Below are positions 53,637 to 62,380 of a DNA stretch of 64,000 bases, one piece after another; position 1 is the stretch's first letter; the number at the start of each line of letters is the position of its first letter. Under the pieces are notes generated by a model. It was not told where the DNA came from. It worked only from the letters and a program-made list of their open reading frames with translations, and ran no database searches. The stretch comes from Sphingopyxis microcysteis. GTDB taxonomy: Bacteria; Pseudomonadota; Alphaproteobacteria; Sphingomonadales; Sphingomonadaceae. The translations under genes and the position numbers were made by a program. The stretch lies in the NCBI RefSeq assembly GCF_012274265.1, contig NZ_JAANYY010000003.1:494975-558974 (forward strand), written 5' to 3'.

Positions 53637-54646
53637 CTTCTCTCCTGAGCATCCCATGCGGCGACAAGCTGTTCGCCGACGACGGGGCGTAGTGCGGCGA
53701 TGCCGCTGTCGAAGTGGCGGGTCGGATGGACCCGGTTGGTGAGCAGCGTCCAGCCAAGGCCGCGCTCGAAGTCGATCCAGAGGCCGGTGCCGGTGAAACC
53801 GGTGTGACCGATGGTATCGGCCGAACAGCCGCTCCCGCCGTGCCAGCCCGCGAACGCGCGCTCCCAGCCGCAGGTGCGGTGGCGCTCATCCGCGGTGCGA
53901 ATTTCGCGCAGCATCGCGGGCGACAAGAGCTCCCCGGCGAGCAGCGCGCGCGCAAAGCCGAGCACGCCGTCGACAGTGCCGGACATCCCCGCATGGCCCG
54001 GCGCGCCGCCGAGCGCATAGGCGTTTTCGTCGTGCACCTCGCCCTTCAGCACCCGCCCGCGCCATTGACAATGCTCGGTCGCGACCGCCGGGCCGGGGGG
54101 CGGGCCGAAGCCGAGCCCTTCACCGAGTGGCCAGTCCGCGAGCGAGGCGCCGGTCAGCCGCTCGATCGCGATCCCGAGCAGGATGAAGTTGATGTCCGAA
54201 TAGACCGGCGGGCCGTGCCGCCATTCGCGCTGGAGAACAAAGGCGCGCAGCCGCGCCGGATCGTCGCCATAGGTGTAGATCGGCTCGACCGCGGGCAAGA
54301 AGCTGCGGTGCATCAGGCAGTCGCGAAAGGTCAGCCGCCGCTCGGCTGCGTTCGCGACATCATATTGGCGCAGATCGGGGATCGCATCGGTCAAGGGGCG
54401 GTCGAGGTCGAGGCGGCCCTGTTCGGCCAGTTTGAGGATCATCGTCGTCGTCGCGACGACCTTGCTGAGCGAAGCAAGGTCGAACCAATGCTCGCGGGTC
54501 AGCGGCTCGGGCTCGGGAACAAGCGCGGCCATGCCCGCGAAACGCACCTCGCTGTCGCCATCGATAGAAACCATGCCCAGCGCCGCGCCGGGGATCCGCC
54601 CGGCGTCGACCGCGGCCACCACCGGCGCAAAGGCGGCGTCGATCAT
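53633..54646 (-). CDS. Beta-lactamase-fold serine hydrolase
   Basis: A 337-residue protein of the class C beta-lactamase/esterase fold. The nucleophile motif SLSK is in DLASLSKVVAT (near residue 80), a Tyr site in YSDINFILLG (near 155) and a final HTG (IGHTGFTGTG). No signal peptide is visible, so it probably acts in the cytoplasm. In this operon an amide or peptide substrate such as a muropeptide seems likelier than an antibiotic. It overlaps ampG and dacB by 4 bp each. Confidence 0.8.
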   Translation of the reverse strand: MIDAAFAPVVAAVDAGRIPGAALGMVSIDGDSEVRFAGMAALVPEPEPLTREHWFDLASLSKVVATTTMILKLAEQGRLDLDRPLTDAIPDLRQYDVANAAERRLTFRDCLMHRSFLPAVEPIYTYGDDPARLRAFVLQREWRHGPPVYSDINFILLGIAIERLTGASLADWPLGEGLGFGPPPGPAVATEHCQWRGRVLKGEVHDENAYALGGAPGHAGMSGTVDGVLGFARALLAGELLSPAMLREIRTADERHRTCGWERAFAGWHGGSGCSADTIGHTGFTGTGLWIDFERGLGWTLLTNRVHPTRHFDSGIAALRPVVGEQLVAAWDAQERR

Positions 54647-56223
54647 GGCCGATCGTCCGCGCGCGGCCTGGCCCGCGCGATCAGCGGCAGGAACAGGATC
54701 GCCGCCAGGCTGATCACGCCCGAGGCGAGGAAGAACAGGTCAAAGCCATTGTACCCCGCTGCATCGAGCCGCCCGACCACCGTGCCGCCCGCCCCCGACA
54801 ACAGTCGGGGCAACAGGAAGGCGAAGCCCGACAGAAAGGCATATTGCGCGCCCGGATAACGCGGGTTCACCAGCATCGACAGATAGACGACAAAGATGGC
54901 GCCAGCCATCCCATTGCCGAACTGGTCGGCGGCGGTCGCGATATAGAGCAGGGCCTGGTCGTGCGGCTGGTGCGCGAGCCAGACGAAGCCGAAATTGCCG
55001 AATGCCGCGAACAGCGCCCCGATCGTCAGGGTGATGCCGAACCGCCAACGCGTCGTCATCCATCCGCCGAGCCCGACGCCGACGATGCTGGCGGCCAGCG
55101 CCACCACGCCGTCGGCCCAGCCGATCTCGGTCTTGGTATAGCCGAGCCCGAGGATCATCGGCTTCGACAGGTTGAGCGCCAGCACGTCGCCCATGCGATA
55201 GATGGACACAAAGGCCATCAAGGCGATGGCGAGGCCGCCATAGCGCCAGAAGAAATCGACATAGGGACCAATCGCCGCCGAGTTGCGGAGCGGCGAATCG
55301 GGCGCGGCGCCGCGGATGCGCGGCAGCATCGCGGCCATCGCCAGAAAGGGCAGCATGGCGATGCCGAGCACCCAGGGGGTGACGTTGGTCGCGGCGCTGA
55401 TGCCAAGATTGGCGGCGGCACCGAGCAACACCCAGCCGACCGCCGCAACCAGCGCAGCGAGCGCGAGCAGGATCGCCGCGCTGGTCACCAATCCACCCAT
55501 CAGCGCGGCGGCACGGCCGCGCGTGCCGCGCTGTTCGGGCGGGAGAGCGGCGAGGATCGGCAGCGGGACGAAAGCCGCGACCGCGATGAGCAGATAGGCC
55601 GCGGTCCAGCCGGGCGCAATGCCGAACGACTGCAGCGTCGGCGCGAGGCTGCCGCCGACGTCGGCGAACAGCAGCGCCCCGCTGCCCGCGGCGACCATCG
55701 CCGTGCGATAGCCCCACAGGTTCGCGGCGGCGAGCGGCCCCTGCAATTCGGGCGTCGGCCCCAGTTCGACCCGCCAGGCGTCGGCGGCAACCTCCAGCGT
55801 CGTCGTCCAGAAGGCGAGTAGAACCGCGAACAACGCGGTCAGCGCCAGACTGTCGTCGGCGGACGTGAACGCCATCGCCACCAAAGCGGTCACGATGCCG
55901 AGCTGCGACAGCATGATCCAGCCGCGCCTTTTGCCCCAGAAGCGCGTGAAGCCCGGCACCGCATAACGATCGAGCAACGGCGCCCACAGGAATTTGAAGG
56001 TCGGCAGCAACTGGACCCAGGCGAAGAAACCGATGATTGCCAGCGCGACGCCATGATCGGTCAGCCGCACCGCCAGCACGGTCGAGAACATGTAAAACGG
56101 CAGCCCAGCGGAAAAGCCGAGCATCAGATAGAGGATGCGGGCGCGGCGCTGTGCCGACCGGGCGTCGTGATCGCTCACAAATGCCGCCGCGGGCGCATCG
56201 GCATCGAAGGCCATGGCGGTCAT
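54643..56223 (-). CDS. ampG: AmpG-type muropeptide permease (MFS)
   Basis: A 526-residue major facilitator with 12 to 14 hydrophobic segments. It shows the AmpG pattern: LYLMLGFSAGLPFYMFSTVL at the start, WAPLLDRYAVPGFTRFWGKRRGW after the second helix, and DAWRVELGP in the fourth-fifth region. AmpG brings anhydro-muropeptides into the cytoplasm for cell-wall recycling. Start ATG at 56223 overlaps the symporter stop (ATGA), and its own stop overlaps the serine hydrolase start. Confidence 0.88.
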   Translation of the reverse strand: MTAMAFDADAPAAAFVSDHDARSAQRRARILYLMLGFSAGLPFYMFSTVLAVRLTDHGVALAIIGFFAWVQLLPTFKFLWAPLLDRYAVPGFTRFWGKRRGWIMLSQLGIVTALVAMAFTSADDSLALTALFAVLLAFWTTTLEVAADAWRVELGPTPELQGPLAAANLWGYRTAMVAAGSGALLFADVGGSLAPTLQSFGIAPGWTAAYLLIAVAAFVPLPILAALPPEQRGTRGRAAALMGGLVTSAAILLALAALVAAVGWVLLGAAANLGISAATNVTPWVLGIAMLPFLAMAAMLPRIRGAAPDSPLRNSAAIGPYVDFFWRYGGLAIALMAFVSIYRMGDVLALNLSKPMILGLGYTKTEIGWADGVVALAASIVGVGLGGWMTTRWRFGITLTIGALFAAFGNFGFVWLAHQPHDQALLYIATAADQFGNGMAGAIFVVYLSMLVNPRYPGAQYAFLSGFAFLLPRLLSGAGGTVVGRLDAAGYNGFDLFFLASGVISLAAILFLPLIARARPRADDRP

Positions 56224-57458
56224 TTGCCGACCTCGGGCTCGATCGCCTGTTCCCACCGGCCGACGACGCTGGTCACCGTCAGGTTCGCGCTCGCGCTCGC
56301 CACGGTGCGCGTCATGTCGAGCAGGCGATCGAAGGGCAGGACAAAGCCGACGACGAGCGCGGTCTGTTCGGGCGACACCCCGACCGCCGACAAGACCGCC
56401 GCGAGCATGAACAGCGACGCCGAAGGGATCGGCGCGGTGCCGAACGCCGCGAGCGCGCCGGTGAGCAGGACGATCGCGAGCATCGGCAGGTCAGGTTCAA
56501 CCCCCACCGCCTGCAAGGCAAAGATGCTCAGCAGCCCGACGTACATCGCGGTGCCGTCCTTGCCGATGCTGGCGCCGATCGGCAGCACGGTCTTGGCGAC
56601 CCCGGGCGCAATCCGCAGATCGTCGAGCGCGATGCGCAGCGCCACCGGCAGCGTGGCAGCGGAGGATGCGGTCGAGAAGGCGACGGCGAGCGCGTCGACG
56701 ATCGTGCGATAGAAGCGCAGCACCGGGCGCCGCACGACAAAGGCGATCAGCGGGACATGGACGAGCAGGATTTGCAGCACGACCCCCGCCGCGACCGCGA
56801 CCGCCAGCCAGCCGATATTGGCGAACACCGCGACGCCGTTGTCGGCGACCGCCTTGGCGATCAGCGCGAGGACGCCAAAGGGGGTGACCTCCATGACGAT
56901 GCGCACCAGGTGGAACAGCACCTGCCCCGCCGATTGCAGCAAATCGGCCATCGGACGCCCCTGCTCGCCCGCCAGAATGACGCCGAAGCCCAGCAGGATC
57001 GAGAAAAAGATGATCGCCAGCATGTCGCCGTCGACCAGCGACTGGACGATATTGACCGGGACGATGCCGACCAGCTGGTCGTGGAGCGATTTGGGTTCCC
57101 CCAGCGCGTGCGGCGCGGCGCTGCCCAGCGCGGCGCCCTGTCCGGGCTCGAGCAGCAGCCCGACGACGATACCGATCGACACCGCGCAAAAGGTTGTGAA
57201 GGCGAACAGGCCGACGGTGCGCGCGCCAACCGAGCCGAGCTTGCGCGGATCGGCAAGCGCGGTGACCCCCGACGCAATGCTGATAAAGACAATCGGGACG
57301 ACGAGCATCCGGATCAGCCGGACGAACAATTCGCCGATGATCGCGATCGCCGAGGCCGCCGCGGGCCACAGCAGCCCCAGCGCCACGCCGATCACCATCG
57401 CGCCCAACACGCGTTGCCACAGGGGCACCGCAAACCAGCCGCGAAGAAAAACTGTCAT
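56220..57458 (-). CDS. Dicarboxylate/amino acid:cation symporter (DAACS family)
   Basis: A 412-residue transporter of the GltP/DctA/SLC1 family with about eight helices and two re-entrant loops. The serine-rich hairpin is STASSAATLP (near residue 270), followed by the conserved GATIGKDGTAMY-type segment (GASIGKDGTAMYVGLLSIF). Substrates are glutamate, aspartate or C4-dicarboxylates; D-glutamate would suit the genomic context. The ATG at 57458 gives a protein of normal length; the frame extends to 57581. Confidence 0.88.
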   Translation of the reverse strand: MTVFLRGWFAVPLWQRVLGAMVIGVALGLLWPAAASAIAIIGELFVRLIRMLVVPIVFISIASGVTALADPRKLGSVGARTVGLFAFTTFCAVSIGIVVGLLLEPGQGAALGSAAPHALGEPKSLHDQLVGIVPVNIVQSLVDGDMLAIIFFSILLGFGVILAGEQGRPMADLLQSAGQVLFHLVRIVMEVTPFGVLALIAKAVADNGVAVFANIGWLAVAVAAGVVLQILLVHVPLIAFVVRRPVLRFYRTIVDALAVAFSTASSAATLPVALRIALDDLRIAPGVAKTVLPIGASIGKDGTAMYVGLLSIFALQAVGVEPDLPMLAIVLLTGALAAFGTAPIPSASLFMLAAVLSAVGVSPEQTALVVGFVLPFDRLLDMTRTVASASANLTVTSVVGRWEQAIEPEVGK

Positions 57459-57480
57459 CGGCCCTGTTGCCCCGATCCCG

Positions 57481-58473
57481 TCAAATCCCGCCCCAAAATC
57501 CGGGCTGCGGCGGCGACAGCAGGCCATTGGCACCGCGGACACCCCCGGCCCGATCCTCGGCAAGCCAGAGCGGTCCGTCAAGGTCTGCGAAGCTGCTGGT
57601 TGCGGCGATTGCCCACGCCGGGGCGATCGACAGCGACGAACAGATCATGCAACCGGTCATGACATCCAGCCCGCGCGCGCGCGCCGCCGCGGCCAGTTCG
57701 AGTGCCCCGGTTAGTCCGCCGGTCTTGTCCAGCTTGATGTTCACGACGCCATAGCCATCGGGCAGCGTATCGAGATCGGCGGCGACGTGCACCGCTTCAT
57801 CGGCGGCGATCGGGATCGCCGAACGGAACCCGGCGAGGTCGCCGTCGGCATCGGCGGGCAGCGGCTGTTCGAGCAGATCGATACGCAGATCGGTCAGCAG
57901 ACCCTGCAAATCGCGGACCTCGGCGATCGTCCAGCTTTCATTGGGATCGACGATCATCTTCGGTCCCGGCGCCGCGGCACGCACCGCGGTCAGCAGCGCC
58001 GCGGGGTCGTTGCGGTCGACCTTCACCTTCAGCAGCGGTGCATCGGCGAGCGCGGCGGCGGCGGCCGCCATGCGGTCGGCGGTGTCGAGGCTGATCGTCA
58101 TTGCGGTGACAATCGGGCGCAGCGGGCGGTCAAGATCGAGCGCCGTCGCCAGATCGCTGCCCGCAAGTTGCAGTTCGAGGTCCCACAGCGCGCAATCGAC
58201 CGCATTGCGGGCCGCGCTCGCGGGCATCAGCTGGAGCAAGGCCTGCCGATCCAGCCCCTGCTCGATCGCACCGCGCAGGCTTTCGATCGCGGCCACCGCG
58301 CTTTCGACGCTCTCGCCATAGCGCGGATAGGGAACGCCTTCGCCGCGGCCCGTCATGCCATCCTGGCCGATGGTCACGGTCACCACGTCGGCGGCGGTCT
58401 TGACCCCGCGCGAGATGCGAAAGGGGGCGTGCAGCTTGAACGTCTCTGCAAAGACGGTGAGGGTGCGCGGCAT
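57481..58473 (-). CDS. dgcA: DgcA / dipeptide epimerase, enolase superfamily
   Basis: A 330-residue muconate-lactonising subgroup enolase. Motifs in order: KVKVDRND (first Lys), VDPNESW (Asp), EQPLPAD (Glu), ADEAVH (Asp) and IKLDKTGG (last Lys). Two functions fit. L-Ala-D/L-Glu epimerases recycle muropeptide dipeptides; DgcA of D-glutamate pathways racemises N-acetyl-D-glutamate. Adjacency to dgcN favours the latter, the AmpG neighbour the former. Start ATG at 58473; TTG at 58482 is possible. It lies 11 bp after dgcN. Confidence 0.82.
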   Translation of the reverse strand: MPRTLTVFAETFKLHAPFRISRGVKTAADVVTVTIGQDGMTGRGEGVPYPRYGESVESAVAAIESLRGAIEQGLDRQALLQLMPASAARNAVDCALWDLELQLAGSDLATALDLDRPLRPIVTAMTISLDTADRMAAAAAALADAPLLKVKVDRNDPAALLTAVRAAAPGPKMIVDPNESWTIAEVRDLQGLLTDLRIDLLEQPLPADADGDLAGFRSAIPIAADEAVHVAADLDTLPDGYGVVNIKLDKTGGLTGALELAAAARARGLDVMTGCMICSSLSIAPAWAIAATSSFADLDGPLWLAEDRAGGVRGANGLLSPPQPGFWGGI

Positions 58474-58484
58474 GGTCGGCAAGG

Positions 58485-59519
58485 TCAGGCGGTTGCCGCG
58501 ACGGCAGGCGAAGGGGCAGTCACGCCGAGCAGCCGATCGAGGATCGCCTCGACCCCGAAGCGATAGGGATCGCTGGTCGGCAGGGCGAATTCGGCCGCGG
58601 TCGCGGCGCAGAGCGCGCGCGCATCATCCTCGGCCATGGCCGACGTGTTGAGCGCGATGCCGACGACGCGGACATCGGGATTGGTCAGCTGCGCAACGCG
58701 GACGTTTGCCTCCAGCGTTTCAGCGATGCCGGGCAGCGGATAATGCGGCAGGCCCCGCATATGCGGGCGCACCGGATCGTGGCAGAGGACGAGTGCGTCG
58801 GGCTGTGCCCCGTGCAGCAGCCCCGTCGACACCCCGGCGAAGGAGGGGTGGTAAAGCGAGCCCTGCCCCTCGATCAGGTCCCAGCCATCGTCGCTGCGCC
58901 CGGGTGAAATCTGTTCGATCGCCCCCGAGATGAAGTCGGCGACCACCGCGTCGAGGGGAACGCCGTCGCCCGCGATCAGGATGCCGGTCTGGCCGGTGGC
59001 GCGGAAATCGGCGGCAACGCCGCGCTTTTCGAGCGCGCTGGCGAGGCAGAGCGTCGTGTACATCTTGCCCACCGAACAATCGGTGCCGACGGTCAGCAAC
59101 CGCTTGCCCGCCCGCTTCTTGCCGTTGCCGATCGGGATGTCGGGGCGCGGGTCGCGCACGTCATGGAGCTTGCGGCCGAGCCGCGCCGCCGCCGCGATCA
59201 GCCGCGGTTCGGCATTCAGCCGGTGGTGCAGCCCCGATGCGATATCGAGCCCGGCCTCCATTGCGGCCAGCGCGTCGACGACCAGGTCCTCGCCCAGCTT
59301 GCCGCCCGCATTGGCAATCCCCAGCACCAGCGTCCGCGCCCCCGCCGCGCGCGCCGCGGCGAAATCCATGCGCGGCAGGTCGAGCGTCAGCGGACAATCA
59401 TCGTGGCGATACTCGCCGACGCAGATGTCGGGCCGGAACACGGCGAGACCGCGCGACGTCTTGATATCGGCGGGATCCTGCGAATGGCCAAGGTAAAGAA
59501 GATAGGGTGTGTCGATCAT
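58485..59519 (-). CDS. dgcN: DgcN (DUF1611) D-glutamate N-acetyltransferase-type protein
   Basis: A 344-residue DUF1611 protein with an N-terminal Rossmann-like domain and a P-loop-like GTDCSVGKMYTTL (near residue 145), then GWDLIEGQGSLYHPSFAGVS. In the D-glutamate pathway described for marine Proteobacteria, DgcN acetylates D-glutamate and DgcA racemises the product. The match here rests on the domain and on the linked dgcA and LysR genes. It is the first gene after the putative operator. Confidence 0.82.
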   Translation of the reverse strand: MIDTPYLLYLGHSQDPADIKTSRGLAVFRPDICVGEYRHDDCPLTLDLPRMDFAAARAAGARTLVLGIANAGGKLGEDLVVDALAAMEAGLDIASGLHHRLNAEPRLIAAAARLGRKLHDVRDPRPDIPIGNGKKRAGKRLLTVGTDCSVGKMYTTLCLASALEKRGVAADFRATGQTGILIAGDGVPLDAVVADFISGAIEQISPGRSDDGWDLIEGQGSLYHPSFAGVSTGLLHGAQPDALVLCHDPVRPHMRGLPHYPLPGIAETLEANVRVAQLTNPDVRVVGIALNTSAMAEDDARALCAATAAEFALPTSDPYRFGVEAILDRLLGVTAPSPAVAATA

Positions 59520-59603
59520 GGCTCAGAGCAACCTGCGGGACGATGAAAGGACCAACTCTACCGCCACCCGTCGCATTGCCCCAATATCCTGCGCCTCATA
59601 TCC

Positions 59604-59620
59604 TATAGCCTGATGCTATA
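59604..59620. promoter_or_regulatory. Candidate LysR operator TATAGC-N5-GCTATA
   Basis: TATAGCCTGATGCTATA is a perfect 6-bp dyad with a 5-nt centre, matching the T-N11-A shape of LysR sites. It overlaps the stop codon of the LysR gene and lies 85 to 101 bp before the dgcN ATG. Confidence 0.55.
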
Positions 59621-60500
59621 ATCCCTCGATCACCGTGGCGAGTTCCTCCAGAAACGCCGATGCCGTTTTTGACGGCGGGCGGTTCTGCAAATAGACCGCG
59701 TTGATGTCGAATGTGATCGCGGGCTGCAGCGGGCGGCTGGCGAGGCCGGGCGACAGCTCCGCATGGGCGGTGAAATTGTCGACGATCGCCATGCCGACCC
59801 CGGCGCTGACCAGCGCCGCCGCGACATAATAGGTGCGCGCCGACACCACTTCGTCCAGCTCGACCTCCAGACGGCTGAGCTCGCTCGACAGCATCCGGCC
59901 GATCGGGCCGCCCTGCACCGGGCTGATGAATTTCTGCCCGCGCAGCTGATCGAGATGCAGGCGCGGCGGCGCGGCGGGCATGTCCTCTTCGCGGTAGATC
60001 ACCACCAGCTCGCCCTCGCCGATCACCTGATGCGCGACGGGGGCCGAGAGCGGCACTTCGAAACTGATCGCGATGTCGGTTTCATGTTCATAAAGCTTGC
60101 GCACCATCTCGTCATGGTGGAGCGTCTGAAGGTCGAACATGATATCCTCATGATCGGCCAGAAACCGCGCCACCGCCGCGGGGATCGCGCCCAGCCCCAG
60201 CGAGGGGAGCGCCGAGATGCGCAGCAGCCCGCCGCGCCCGTGGCGCAAATTCTGGCACGCCTGACGCAGCGAGCGCACCCGGTCCTGGATGTCGGACACT
60301 TCGGCGAACAGGGTGTGCGCGTCCTGCGTCGGGATCAGCCGCCCTTTCGAGCGTTCGAACAGCGTCAGCCCGATCGATCGTTCGGCGTGGCGCAGTACCT
60401 TCGTCACCGACGGCTGCGACACGTTGAGCGAGCGCGCGGCGGCGCTGACCGTGCCGTGCAGAAACACCGCGTGGAAAATCTCGATCTGGCGAAGGTTCAT
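59616..60500 (-). CDS. dgcR: LysR-family regulator, probably DgcR
   Basis: A 294-residue LysR protein with an N-terminal winged helix (RQIEIFHAVFLHGTVSAAAR, then LNVSQPSVTKVLRHAE) and a periplasmic-binding-protein-like effector domain (90-290). It is the first gene of the minus-strand run and is divergent from the D-aminoacylase. In known D-glutamate loci a LysR protein (DgcR) senses D-Glu; I infer the same here. Candidate dyads lie at 59604-59620 and 60551-60574. Confidence 0.8.
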   Translation of the reverse strand: MNLRQIEIFHAVFLHGTVSAAARSLNVSQPSVTKVLRHAERSIGLTLFERSKGRLIPTQDAHTLFAEVSDIQDRVRSLRQACQNLRHGRGGLLRISALPSLGLGAIPAAVARFLADHEDIMFDLQTLHHDEMVRKLYEHETDIAISFEVPLSAPVAHQVIGEGELVVIYREEDMPAAPPRLHLDQLRGQKFISPVQGGPIGRMLSSELSRLEVELDEVVSARTYYVAAALVSAGVGMAIVDNFTAHAELSPGLASRPLQPAITFDINAVYLQNRPPSKTASAFLEELATVIEGL

Positions 60501-60550
60501 GTCGTGACGGTCCCAAGCTGCGTGCGCGGGCCGCTCCAGCCCAATTTGAC

Positions 60551-60574
60551 GCCTTATGCCATTGGGTTATAGGC
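60551..60574. promoter_or_regulatory. Second candidate LysR site, lysR/D-aminoacylase gap
   Basis: GCCTTAT (60551-60557) and TATAGGC (60568-60574) form an imperfect dyad about 50 bp before the LysR start. It shares the CTATA half-site with 59604-59620. Confidence 0.4.
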
Positions 60575-60692
60575 GCCGCAACACCCTCCTCTGGACGCCG
60601 GGGCGGTGTTCGGGACATCTTCGGCGCCGGAATAGTCCCCGGTGGCCAGCGCTCGCCATCGTCACCTGTCGTTCGTACAAAGGACCACGCCG

Positions 60693-62330
60693 ATGCCGTC
60701 AACTGTCTCCTTCCCGATGCGCCGCGCCATCGGCGCACTGGCGGCAGGCGCGGCGCTGATCGCCGTGACCGGCGCCACGGCGCGTACCGACAAGGCGGTC
60801 GACGTCATCATCCGCGGCGGCACCATCTATGACGGCAGCCCCGACAAGCCCGTCGTCGGCGATGTCGCGATCCGCGGCGACCGGATCGTCGCAGTCGGCC
60901 GCATCGGCAATATCGCGGCGCGGCGGGTGATCGATGCGAAGGGGATGATCGTCGCGCCCGGCTTCATCGATCCGCATACGCATGCCGACAGCTTCCTCCG
61001 TTCGACCGACCCGGCGGTGCGCGTCAATGCCGCGTGGCTGCATCAGGGAGTAACCACCGTGATGATCGGGGTCGATGGCAATGGCACCCCCGACGTCGCG
61101 GCGGACAGCGGCAAACTCGCGGCGTCGGGAATCGGCACCAATATCGTCCCCTTCGTCGGCTTTGGCCCGGTACGCCAGCGCGTGCTGGGGCAGGACGCGC
61201 GCGCGCCGAGCGCCACGGAGCTGGACGCGATGAAGGCGCTGGTCGCGAAGGGAATGTGCGAAGGCGCGGTCGGGCTGTCGGCCGGGCTCTTCTATGCCCC
61301 GCAAAGCTTTGCCACGACCGACGAAGTCGTCGCGGTGGCGCGCGAGGCAGCGATCCGCGGCGGGCTGTACGACACCCACCAACGCGACGAATCGAGCTAT
61401 AGCATCGGCCTGCTCGGGTCGGTGGAGGAAGCGATCGCGATCGGGCGGCGCGCCGGGATGCCGGTGCATTTCGCGCATCTGAAAGCGCTGGGGGTCGATG
61501 TTCATGGTCAGGCGGGGGCGGTGATCGCCGCGATCGATGCGGCACGGCGGACGGGCATGGAGGTCACCGCCGATCAATATCCCTGGCTGGCGTCGGGGTC
61601 GAACCTCGATGCATCGCTGTTGCCGCGCTGGGCGGTCGATGGTGGCGGCGCGGCGCTGCTGAAACGCCTCGACGATCCGGCGACGCTGGCGCGGATCCGC
61701 GACGAAATGCAGGAAAATCTGCGGCGGCGCGGCGGGCCGGGCGCGTTGCTGCTGATCGCCGAGGGCTTTCCCTGGACCGGCAAGACGCTGGCAGCGGTCG
61801 CCGACGAGTGGAAGATGGACAGCCGCGACGCCGCGCTGCGCATCATCCGCCAGAGCATCGAGGCAAAGATCGGCGGCCAAAAGGGCGGCGGTACCGCGGT
61901 CGCGTCGTTCAACATGGCGCAGGCCGACGTCGACGTGCTGATGCAGCAGCCGTGGATGGTGACATCGTCCGACGGGTCGGACGGACACCCGCGCATGTTC
62001 GCGACCTTTCCCGAAAAATACGCGCGCTATGTCCGCGAACGCCGGGTCATCGACGTGGCGACCTTCATCCGTCAATCGACCGGCCGCACCGCCGACATCT
62101 ACAAGCTCGACCGGCGCGGCTATCTGCGTCCCGGCTTTTTCGCCGACATCGTCGTGCTGGATCCTGCGGGATATGCGCCGCGCGCCGATTATGTCCGCCC
62201 GCGCGAATTGAGCGTCGGCGTGCAAAGCCTGTTCGTCAACGGCGCGCTGGCGCTCGACGAGGGCCGCACCACCGGCGTTACCGCAGGCCGCGCGCTGCTC
62301 CGGCCCCGCCCGCCGGGCTGCCCCGGCTAG
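60693..62330 (+). CDS. N-acyl-D-amino-acid deacylase (D-aminoacylase), exported
   Basis: A 545-residue amidohydrolase of the D-aminoacylase group. It starts with a signal peptide (RRAIGALAAGAALIAVTGAT), then VIIRGGTIYDGS and the metal motif DPHTHAD (near residue 90), with further residues in VHFAHLKALG and SDGSDGHPRMF. It removes acyl groups from N-acyl-D-amino acids, or D-Glu/D-Asp derivatives. The ATG at 60693 has AAAGGA at 10 nt. It is divergent from the LysR gene and may be under its control. Confidence 0.87.
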   Translation: MPSTVSFPMRRAIGALAAGAALIAVTGATARTDKAVDVIIRGGTIYDGSPDKPVVGDVAIRGDRIVAVGRIGNIAARRVIDAKGMIVAPGFIDPHTHADSFLRSTDPAVRVNAAWLHQGVTTVMIGVDGNGTPDVAADSGKLAASGIGTNIVPFVGFGPVRQRVLGQDARAPSATELDAMKALVAKGMCEGAVGLSAGLFYAPQSFATTDEVVAVAREAAIRGGLYDTHQRDESSYSIGLLGSVEEAIAIGRRAGMPVHFAHLKALGVDVHGQAGAVIAAIDAARRTGMEVTADQYPWLASGSNLDASLLPRWAVDGGGAALLKRLDDPATLARIRDEMQENLRRRGGPGALLLIAEGFPWTGKTLAAVADEWKMDSRDAALRIIRQSIEAKIGGQKGGGTAVASFNMAQADVDVLMQQPWMVTSSDGSDGHPRMFATFPEKYARYVRERRVIDVATFIRQSTGRTADIYKLDRRGYLRPGFFADIVVLDPAGYAPRADYVRPRELSVGVQSLFVNGALALDEGRTTGVTAGRALLRPRPPGCPG

Positions 62331-62380
62331 TTGAAGCGGAAATCCGTCTCGCGCCAAGCCTCTTGCGAAGTCGGCGTGCG

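Noticed and set aside
53633-54646. Antibiotic-resistance beta-lactamase
   Set aside because: No signal peptide is visible, the fold is shared with esterases and peptidases, and the gene sits inside a muropeptide operon.
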